Shown here one piece after another: positions 1 to 4,948 of a stretch of DNA of 6,235 bases. Source of the DNA: an uncultured Lachnospiraceae bacterium. GTDB lineage: Bacteria > Bacillota_A > Clostridia > Lachnospirales > Lachnospiraceae. Under the pieces are notes generated by a model. The model saw nothing but the letters and a program-made list of their open reading frames with translations. It ran no database searches and was not told where the DNA came from. Made by a program: the position numbers and the translations under genes. Position 1 is the stretch's first letter, and every line of letters begins with the position of its first letter. The DNA lies in NCBI GenBank assembly GCA_910585655.1, contig CAJUFW010000189.1:1-6235 (forward strand). Reading direction: 5' to 3'.

Positions 1-1
1 G

Positions 2-799
2 GTACGGGAGCGCCAAGCATCCGTCAGAGCAAGGCGAAAAAAGCGCGGCAGAAGGTTGATAATCGCCTATGCCTTGCGAGGTGTGATTTTCTTTCTGCTG
101 GCTCTGATGATTGTCCTTATGGTATGCGGGGTGCTTTATATCAAAGAGCATCTGGCTTATACACCTGACAGCGAATTATCTGATGGAAATATAGGAAATT
201 CAACAGGTAATACCATTGTTGCAGGAAGCTCCATCACCCCGGCAGCACCGTCCATTTCCGGAGAAGTGAAAATCGTCCTGGATGCCGGACACGGCGGAGA
301 TCAGCCTGGGTGCGTAATAAATGGTGCAACCGAAAAGGATATTACTATGTCCATCGTTTTGCTGCTCCAGGAAAAATTGGAATCTGAGGGTGCTGCCGTT
401 GTTTTAACGCGATGTACTGATCGCGATGTCAGCTTGCTTGACCGTGCAGAGATTGCAAACAACGCCGGGGCAAATTATTTTATCAGCATCCATTGTAATT
501 CGTATGAAGATGATTCTTCTGTCAAAGGATTTGAGTGCTATTACTACCAATCAGCCGAAGGTAAAAATTTAGCGGAAGCTATCACATTATCGGCAGATAA
601 TCATTTAATTACAACGCGGGAGATAAAGGAAGAAAACTATGCTGTTTTACGCGAAACGGCAATTCCCTCCGTTTTAATTGAGGTTGGTTTTTTAACAAAC
701 ACTGATGAACGTGGAAAACTGTTGTCTCCAGAATATCAGGAGTTACTGGTGGAGGCCATCGCAAGTGGCATACTCAGTTATAATGATGCTTCCTCATAA
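2..799 (+). CDS. Membrane-anchored N-acetylmuramoyl-L-alanine amidase (Amidase_3), 5' partial
   Basis: This is a zinc amidase that cleaves the bond between N-acetylmuramic acid and the L-alanine of the peptide stem in peptidoglycan, acting outside the cell from a membrane anchor. Numbering from a TTG codon at 56, a hydrophobic helix spans residues 2-29, a Ser/Thr/Gly/Pro-rich linker runs to about 69, and the Amidase_3 domain fills 71-241. The zinc ligands are His79 (in DAGHGG), Glu93 and His146 (in SIHCN), with catalytic Glu209 in LIEVGF, so the enzyme looks intact. The start is doubtful. The frame is open to the left edge, and the codons before TTG encode a very basic stretch (RKKRGRR) that fits the cytoplasmic flank of the anchor. 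The purine run AGAAGG abuts the TTG with no spacing, so the true start is probably off the window. Domain order resembles CwlD-type spore-cortex amidases, but nothing shows a sporulation role. It converges on the aminopeptidase gene. Confidence 0.9.
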   Translation, partial: VRERQASVRARRKKRGRRLIIAYALRGVIFFLLALMIVLMVCGVLYIKEHLAYTPDSELSDGNIGNSTGNTIVAGSSITPAAPSISGEVKIVLDAGHGGDQPGCVINGATEKDITMSIVLLLQEKLESEGAAVVLTRCTDRDVSLLDRAEIANNAGANYFISIHCNSYEDDSSVKGFECYYYQSAEGKNLAEAITLSADNHLITTREIKEENYAVLRETAIPSVLIEVGFLTNTDERGKLLSPEYQELLVEAIASGILSYNDASS

Positions 800-876
800 G
801 GAGCTTTCAAAAACAATAGACCATATGGAAAGTAGGTGGTGAATTTTATAGCATATCCCAAAAAATAATCCTAATA

Positions 877-926
877 AAAGCCCCCCGGAACCACGTTACA
901 ATAAAAACCGCAGTCCGAGAGGCTTT
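877..926 (-). terminator. Rho-independent terminator for the leftward transcript, possibly bidirectional
   Basis: Arms at 877-888 and 915-926 pair over 12 bp (ten Watson-Crick and two G-U pairs when read as minus-strand RNA) around a 26-base loop. On the minus strand the stem ends in a U-rich run (CUUUUAUU), as expected for termination of the aminopeptidase transcript. On the plus strand the stem is followed by the weaker UUUCUAUA, so termination of the amidase transcript from that side is less certain. The large loop is atypical, but position and stem strength support the call. Confidence 0.65.
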
Positions 927-940
927 CTATACGTCCTTCA

Positions 941-958
941 AGAAGGCTGAAGCCTTCT
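941..958. repeat. Inverted repeat within the array, copy 1
   Basis: AGAAGGCT and AGCCTTCT flank a two-base spacer, giving up to 8 bp of symmetry (7 bp with a realistic four-base loop). It forms at the junction between two repeat units and has no following U-tract, so it is unlikely to terminate transcription by itself. Confidence 0.7.
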
Positions 959-995
959 CTTCCAGCTCCAATACTTTATGCGTCCTTTACCTTTA

Positions 996-1013
996 AGAAG
1001 GCTGAAGCCTTCT
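996..1013. repeat. Inverted repeat within the array, copy 2
   Basis: These 18 bases are identical to those at 941-958 and sit at the other unit junction. The left arm alone (1045-1052) recurs inside the aminopeptidase coding end without its partner, so the palindrome appears only where two units join. Confidence 0.7.
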
Positions 1014-1030
1014 CTTCCGGCTCCAATACT

Positions 1031-2422
1031 TTATGCGTCCTTCAAGAAGGCTTTATATCCACAATACGCCTCATACACATCAGCCTTACTTGTAATCTCC
1101 CAAGGAGCGTGCATATTCATCACTGGTACGCCGCTGTCGATTACTTCCATATTATACTGTGCCATAATGTAAGCGATGGTTCCGCCGCCGCCTTCGTCTA
1201 CCTTGCCGATTTCGGAGGTCTGGAAGGAAACTTGATTTTCCTCCATGATACGGCGCAGTTCAGCCATATATTCTGCGTTTGCCTCATTACAGCCGCCTTT
1301 TCCGCGAGAGCCTGTATATTTGTTAAAAACAAGACCCTTTCCAAAGTAAGCTGTATTTTTCTTTTCATTGACTGCCGGATAGTTCGGATCGAAGGCAGCG
1401 CTTACGTCAGAAGAAAGCATTTTGGAGTTCTGGAACGCACGGCGCAGCTTCAGCTCGGAAAACTCTCCGCAGCAGTTCATCAGCTCAGCTACTGCATTTT
1501 CAAAGAAGCGGGAGTGCATACCGGTTGCGCCGATGCTGCCGACCTCTTCTTTGTCTACCAAGATACAAACAGCAGTTTTCTCTGGGCTTTCTGCCTCAAA
1601 CAGTGCCTTCATCGAAGTGTACGCACATACCCGATCGTCCTGCCCGTAGCCCATGATCATGCTGCGGTCAAAGCCATAATCTCTGGCACGTCCGGCTGGC
1701 ACGACCTCCAGATCAGCAGAAAGGAAATCTTCCTCTACGATGCCGTAGGTATCAGAAAGAAGCTTTAAAATATTCGCTTTCACCGCTTCTTTTTCCTTTT
1801 CTTTTGCTACATTTGCCAACGGAATACTGCCGATCAAGACGTTCAAATCCTCGCCTTCAATCACCTTATTTGCCTTTTTATCCATCTGGCTGGCAGAAAG
1901 ATGAACGAGCAAATCGGAAATTCCTACTACCGGATCGTCGTCCTTTTCTCCAATCGCAACGGTCACGGTCGTTCCGTCTTTTTTTGCAATCACACCATGA
2001 ATCGCCAATGGCAGCGTTACCCACTGATACTTTTTAATCCCGCCGTAATAATGCGTATCTAACAGCGCCAGCTCGGTATCTTCGTAAAGCGGAACCTGTT
2101 TGATATCAATTCTCGGGGAATCAATATGAGCCCCTAACAGGTTCATCCCCTGTTCCAACGGCTTCTGCCCAATCAAAAACAGAGCGATTGCCTTACCCAT
2201 ATTTTGGGCATAGACTTTATCGCCTGCCTGCAGCTTCTCGCCTTTTGTTACGATATCCTGTAAATTCCGGTAGCCCTCTGCCTCCGCCTGGCGAATCACC
2301 TCGTCCACACATTCCCGTTCGGTTTTACAATCGGAAATAAATTTTTTGTAGCCATCGCTGAGCGCAAATACGTCTTTGAGCTTAGCCTCATCGTATTTGC
2401 CCCAGGCTGTCTTGTTTTCCAT
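1031..2422 (-). CDS. apeA: M18 family zinc aminopeptidase (aspartyl aminopeptidase-like)
   Basis: This is a cytoplasmic two-zinc aminopeptidase that removes N-terminal residues, typically acidic ones in M18 enzymes, from peptides; the exact substrate is not readable here. The 463-residue length fits the longer bacterial M18 group named apeA. All expected metal-site residues are visible: His99 and Asp101 (AHIDSPR), Asp262 (GQDDR), catalytic Glu292 with Glu293 (DKEEVGS), Asp339 (SSDVSAAFDP) and His438 (MNMHAPWE). Their spacing matches characterised M18 enzymes. I chose the ATG at 2422 because AGGAAGG lies 6 bases upstream and the following residues (MENKTAW) look like a normal N-terminus. An in-frame GTG at 2482 would add a basic 20-residue extension with a poorer site. 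It lies 83 bp after the DUF4870 gene with no terminator between, so the two are probably cotranscribed. Its 3' end is duplicated downstream. Confidence 0.93.
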   Translation of the reverse strand: MENKTAWGKYDEAKLKDVFALSDGYKKFISDCKTERECVDEVIRQAEAEGYRNLQDIVTKGEKLQAGDKVYAQNMGKAIALFLIGQKPLEQGMNLLGAHIDSPRIDIKQVPLYEDTELALLDTHYYGGIKKYQWVTLPLAIHGVIAKKDGTTVTVAIGEKDDDPVVGISDLLVHLSASQMDKKANKVIEGEDLNVLIGSIPLANVAKEKEKEAVKANILKLLSDTYGIVEEDFLSADLEVVPAGRARDYGFDRSMIMGYGQDDRVCAYTSMKALFEAESPEKTAVCILVDKEEVGSIGATGMHSRFFENAVAELMNCCGEFSELKLRRAFQNSKMLSSDVSAAFDPNYPAVNEKKNTAYFGKGLVFNKYTGSRGKGGCNEANAEYMAELRRIMEENQVSFQTSEIGKVDEGGGGTIAYIMAQYNMEVIDSGVPVMNMHAPWEITSKADVYEAYCGYKAFLKDA

Positions 2423-2428
2423 TACAAT

Positions 2429-2435
2429 CCTTCCT
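2429..2435 (-). promoter_or_regulatory. Ribosome binding site deciding the aminopeptidase start
   Basis: AGGAAGG on the minus strand, 6 bases before the ATG at 2422, is well placed to pair with 16S rRNA. It favours this ATG over the longer in-frame GTG at 2482. Confidence 0.75.
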
Positions 2436-2505
2436 TTCCTCTTTACTTTGCGCCTTTCCACTCTGCCAAAGTATCCAATCACTCCACCCGCCAGTCAGAA
2501 CATGA

Positions 2506-2907
2506 TCAGCGGATTATTTTGATTTTCCCAATCACCGGCAGTTCCTTGGCACGTCCGTTCAATACGTTTACAATCCCGAAAATCATCAGTAAAAATACCA
2601 GAAGGCTCCAAAACCAGCCTGCCATTCCGGCTATCCATCCCAAATGCAGGATAGATAAAATAATCTTTGATACCCGAAACAGCACGTTTCCGACTATTGC
2701 CGTTATCAGTAGCGCCAATGCCTGATTCGCATGGAAACGACCAAATTTAGAGTCCGGGCATACGACTAACGGCAGGAAAAACAAGATTGACAGATAAGAC
2801 AAGGCGCATACACTTTTGTTCCTTGCAATATCTTCCGGATCATAACGAAACGTGAAGTCTGTCTCCTCGTTCATAACCCGCTTTAGATCGTTATTCAAAT
2901 CTGACAT
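2506..2907 (-). CDS. Small multi-spanning membrane protein, DUF4870/Tic20-like
   Basis: This 133-residue integral membrane protein has no established function. A hydrophilic, acidic N-terminus (1-30) is followed by a hydrophobic segment at about 33-50. Next comes the motif KFGRFHANQALAL (54-66), typical of DUF4870/Tic20-like proteins (FxRFHxNQ), then hydrophobic stretches at about 62-95 and 97-116 and a basic tail rich in Lys and Ile. I count three to four membrane spans. The ATG at 2907 is supported by AAAGGAGG at 2917-2924. A promoter-like pair lies about 60 bp upstream, so it probably starts a transcript that continues into the aminopeptidase gene. Such proteins often sit next to unrelated genes, so the pairing says little about function. 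The family call rests on motif recognition, not a profile search. Confidence 0.75.
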   Translation of the reverse strand: MSDLNNDLKRVMNEETDFTFRYDPEDIARNKSVCALSYLSILFFLPLVVCPDSKFGRFHANQALALLITAIVGNVLFRVSKIILSILHLGWIAGMAGWFWSLLVFLLMIFGIVNVLNGRAKELPVIGKIKIIR

Positions 2908-2969
2908 AACTGGACCCCTCCTTTACCCTATGGCATATTGTCCTATGATTTTTGATACAGCCATAGTTT

Positions 2970-2999
2970 ATCATACTTTTCTCAATCCGGCAATGGCAA
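2970..2999 (-). promoter_or_regulatory. Putative sigma-A promoter for the DUF4870-apeA transcript
   Basis: On the minus strand, TTGCCA (2994-2999) and TATGAT (2970-2975) each differ from consensus by one base and are separated by 18 bp. An overlapping alternative, TTGCCG with TAAACT at 17 bp, is also possible. The site lies in the 101 bp gap after the MBL gene, which shows no clear terminator, so readthrough from upstream may add to expression. Confidence 0.5.
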
Positions 3000-3008
3000 C
3001 CTTTATTT

Positions 3009-3899
3009 CTATTCCTGATTCGGCATACTCTGAATCGGCTGTTTTGCTTTCTTATGCAGTCCCTCTTCTGTATACACAATATTACAATAGCCGCCCTCTA
3101 ACGGAAGGTAATTTTCTCCCCGCTTCTTTGCCAGTAAAACCGTCTGACCAAACAATTCCGGAATGACAATTTTATCGTCTGTCCGCGCCAAAATCTCCTG
3201 GCACAGACGGATTCCATCCTCAATAACAGACTTTGGCGTCTCTCTTCCGCCATGACCGCCCCACATCACGTCAAACTCTGTCTCGTATTTCTGAAAATGC
3301 TGCAACGCCTCTAAATATTCCTCAATGGAAGCAGAGCCCGGAAAGCCCAACAGTGTATTGGCGTTGCAGGCGTCCCCGGAATATACCACCCGATGAACCC
3401 GATCCAACAGGACAATCGTTCCGCGGGTATGCCCTGGTACTTCAATCACTTCCAGACTGAAATCGCCCAGTTCAAACACATCCCCCTCATAAACCGGATA
3501 GGTTTTGACCGCGCACTCCGGCACGACATCCTCTAAAACAGCTTTTTTCTGTGGCTCTGAAGCCGTAAAGCCCAAACGCTCCTTTCGGTCGGAATGTTGT
3601 TTGCTATACATCAGCTCAATGTCTGCCGGATGAATAAAACACTCACCATATTCATAAGCAGCTCCCGCATGATCCAAATGCCCGTGCGTAACGACGAACA
3701 GCACCGGCAAGTCCGTCAGTTCCCGCACATAGGATCGCAGGGAGCCAACTCCCGTCAGACCATCTATCAGCAAAGCCCGTTCCTTTCCCTCTACCAAATA
3801 GCACTGCGCGCCTCCGATACAGGAAATCAATGTAACGTTATCAAAGATTTTCCTGCTCCTAAAAAACTTGGTCTCTTTTATCTCTACTGTCTGTTCCAT
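3009..3899 (-). CDS. MBL-fold metallo-hydrolase, downstream tandem paralogue
   Basis: This is a 296-residue single-domain MBL-fold hydrolase, probably cytoplasmic since no signal peptide is visible. It carries the complete two-metal ligand set of the glyoxalase II-like/lactonase-like superfamily: His72, His74, Asp76 and His77 (THGHLDH), His157 (PGHTRG), Asp176 (SGDACN) and His216 (GGHGG). The substrate cannot be deduced; thioester or lactone hydrolysis is only a family-level possibility. It is about 70% identical by hand alignment to the neighbouring upstream paralogue and aligns end to end with it apart from a 3-residue gap near 250. I chose the ATG at 3899 because it aligns with the paralogue's first residue and has GAGAGG 9 bases upstream. 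An ATG at 3953, two bases past the previous stop, would add 18 charged residues that look like a translated purine-rich leader. No terminator separates the two MBL genes, so they are likely cotranscribed. Confidence 0.9.
   Translation of the reverse strand: MEQTVEIKETKFFRSRKIFDNVTLISCIGGAQCYLVEGKERALLIDGLTGVGSLRSYVRELTDLPVLFVVTHGHLDHAGAAYEYGECFIHPADIELMYSKQHSDRKERLGFTASEPQKKAVLEDVVPECAVKTYPVYEGDVFELGDFSLEVIEVPGHTRGTIVLLDRVHRVVYSGDACNANTLLGFPGSASIEEYLEALQHFQKYETEFDVMWGGHGGRETPKSVIEDGIRLCQEILARTDDKIVIPELFGQTVLLAKKRGENYLPLEGGYCNIVYTEEGLHKKAKQPIQSMPNQE
3245..3275. repeat. Direct repeat shared by the two MBL genes, copy 1
   Basis: These 31 bases are identical to 4201-4231, 956 bp away. They encode the FDVMWGGHGG segment around the last metal-binding histidine. 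The match reflects the gene duplication plus strong constraint and could act as a homology tract for recombination between the genes. Confidence 0.85.
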
Positions 3900-3955
3900 T
3901 CTCTCTTTCCTCTCTTTCTCTTCCTCGTAAATCCGTCGTTTATAAGAAACCATAT

Positions 3956-4855
3956 TTATCCCTGATATGGAATCCCGCGGATCGGCTGTTTTTCTGCCCG
4001 CCGCAGCCCATCTAATGTATAGACGATATTACAGTAACCGCCCTCTGCCGGAAGGTAATTCTCTCCGCGTTTTTTTGCCAGCAAACAGTTCTCCTTTGAA
4101 CGTTTGGAAGTCGGCGGTACAGCTATCCGGTCATCTTTCCCTGCTAAAATCTCCTCACAGAGACGAATCCCATCCTCTACCGCCGACTTCGGCACAGCCT
4201 TTCCGCCATGACCGCCCCACATCACGTCAAAATCTCCCTCGTATCCTTTGAAATGACGCAGGCTTTCAAGATATTCTTCAATAGAAGCTGAACCAGGAAG
4301 ATTCAGCAATGTATTCAAGTTGCAGGCATCTCCGGAATACACGGCGCGATTTGCCCGATCCAACAGAACAATCGTTCCACGAGTATGCCCTGGTACTGCA
4401 ATTACTTCCAGCTCCACCCCGCCCAAATCAAAACTATCACCATCATAAACCGGATAGGTTTTTACCGGTACGGCAGGTACGACGTCCTGTAAGGTAATCC
4501 CCTCTCGTGGCTTCTTCGTTGCAAATTCCAGTCTGGCTTCTTTATCAGAGTGCATCCCGCTTAAAATCAGGGCAATGTCCTCTGGATGAATAAAACATTC
4601 TTTATACTCAAAAGCCGCTCCAATATGATCCAGATGCCCATGCGTTACTACCATCAGTACCGGCAAATCCGTCAGCTCCCGGATATAGGCTCGTAAAGAG
4701 CCTACTCCGGTCAAGCCGTCAATTAAAAGCGCCCGCTCCGATCCCTCCACCAGATAACATTGCTCTCCAGCCAGACCGGAAATCAGGGTAACATTGTCAA
4801 AAATCTTCCTGCTTTTATAAAATTTACTTTCCCTCATCTCTGTCGTTTGTCCCAT
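3956..4855 (-). CDS. MBL-fold metallo-hydrolase, upstream tandem paralogue
   Basis: This 299-residue MBL-fold hydrolase is the first gene of the tandem pair. Its ligand set is complete: His72, His74, Asp76, His77 (THGHLDH), His157 (PGHTRG), Asp176 (SGDACN) and His216 (GGHGG). No signal peptide or membrane segment is seen. Compared with its neighbour, the ligand-bearing core is nearly unchanged. Residues 101-150 have only about half identity, and a Lys/Arg/Ser-rich stretch near 250 is three residues longer (KRSKENC). Those are candidate places for a difference in substrate or partner. The ATG at 4855 is preceded by AAAGGAGC (4865-4872) and by a strong promoter. Its stop lies 56 bp before the chosen start of the next gene. 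The specific reaction is unknown, and nothing supports calling it an antibiotic-hydrolysing beta-lactamase. Confidence 0.92.
   Translation of the reverse strand: MGQTTEMRESKFYKSRKIFDNVTLISGLAGEQCYLVEGSERALLIDGLTGVGSLRAYIRELTDLPVLMVVTHGHLDHIGAAFEYKECFIHPEDIALILSGMHSDKEARLEFATKKPREGITLQDVVPAVPVKTYPVYDGDSFDLGGVELEVIAVPGHTRGTIVLLDRANRAVYSGDACNLNTLLNLPGSASIEEYLESLRHFKGYEGDFDVMWGGHGGKAVPKSAVEDGIRLCEEILAGKDDRIAVPPTSKRSKENCLLAKKRGENYLPAEGGYCNIVYTLDGLRRAEKQPIRGIPYQG
4201..4231. repeat. Direct repeat shared by the two MBL genes, copy 2
   Basis: Identical over 31 bases to 3245-3275, at the corresponding position in the paralogue, covering the GGHGG metal-ligand motif. Confidence 0.85.
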
Positions 4856-4894
4856 ATTGCCTTCGCTCCTTTCGTTGTTTTGGTATCAATTCCT

Positions 4895-4923
4895 ATTTTA
4901 ACATAATTTTCCTCCAAAAACAA
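4895..4923 (-). promoter_or_regulatory. Extended -10 sigma-A promoter for the MBL gene pair
   Basis: On the minus strand, TTGTTT (4918-4923) and TAAAAT (4895-4900) are separated by exactly 17 bp. TGT immediately precedes the -10, giving an extended -10 element (TGnTAAAAT). The start codon lies about 40 bp downstream with a good ribosome binding site. This suggests the MBL pair is expressed independently of the solute-binding protein gene behind it. Confidence 0.65.
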
Positions 4924-4943
4924 CGTACCAAAGCCAACACGTT
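4922..4943 (-). terminator. Possible weak terminator after the solute-binding protein gene
   Basis: Just past the stop codon, AACGTG (4938-4943) and TACGTT (4922-4927) can pair over six positions, including one G-U pair. The loop is 10 bases, and a G and five T residues follow. The stem is short and AT-rich, so termination would be weak. The T-run and right arm overlap the -35 box of the MBL promoter. Confidence 0.35.
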
Positions 4944-4948
4944 TTTCC

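Larger units (their letters stand above)
800..1030. other. Convergent intergenic region holding a terminator hairpin and a repeat array
   Basis: This 231 bp stretch separates the converging amidase and aminopeptidase stop codons. The first 75 bases show no feature I can name. Bases 877-926 form a long hairpin and 927-1030 hold most of a tandem repeat of the aminopeptidase 3' end; both are annotated separately. The open frames crossing the repeats lack ribosome binding sites and recognisable protein content, so I call no gene here. Confidence 0.7.
927..1052 (-). repeat. Imperfect tandem duplication of the aminopeptidase gene 3' end (two full units plus a partial)
   Basis: Read on the minus strand, AGCCTTCTT recurs starting at plus positions 1052, 1003 and 948. 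This gives units of 49 bp (1004-1052) and 55 bp (949-1003) and a 22-base partial unit ending at 927. Each begins with the codons for the C-terminus of the aminopeptidase and a stop: AFLKDA-TAA in the gene itself, AFLKGKDA-TAA in the second and AFLKDV-TAG in the third. After the stop comes AGTATTGGAGC, then a purine-rich stretch. The 55 bp unit differs by a 6-base insertion (two codons) and isolated substitutions. The last partial unit runs directly into the terminator stem. Replication slippage or unequal recombination is the simplest origin. Confidence 0.85.

Noticed and set aside
927..1052. CRISPR-like repeat array
   Set aside because: Units are contiguous with no unique spacers, there are under three copies, and each is a copy of the adjacent gene's 3' end. 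No cas genes are present.
978..1172. Short rightward open frame over the repeat array and aminopeptidase end
   Set aside because: It is antisense to the conserved M18 gene, has no ribosome binding site and no recognisable protein features.
1109..1768. 219-codon rightward open frame antisense to the aminopeptidase
   Set aside because: It lies entirely opposite a well-supported enzyme gene with intact motifs. Its translation is Cys/His/Ala-rich without domain features, as expected of an antisense shadow.
2423..2505. Terminator or extra small gene between the DUF4870 gene and the aminopeptidase
   Set aside because: I found no hairpin with a U-tract. The only open frame is the unsupported N-terminal extension of the aminopeptidase.
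2891..3079. 62-codon leftward open frame over the end of the second MBL gene and the promoter before the DUF4870 gene
   Set aside because: It overlaps two real genes in another frame and has unusual Cys/Arg-rich content without a ribosome binding site.
3594..3965. 123-codon rightward open frame antisense to the second MBL gene
   Set aside because: The opposite strand encodes a complete MBL protein with all metal ligands. The hydrophobic tail here is simply the reverse of the purine-rich leader.
3009..4855. Antibiotic-resistance metallo-beta-lactamases
   Set aside because: The proteins have the Asp-His HxHxDH site typical of glyoxalase II/lactonase-like hydrolases, no signal peptide and no specific similarity I can see to true beta-lactamases.
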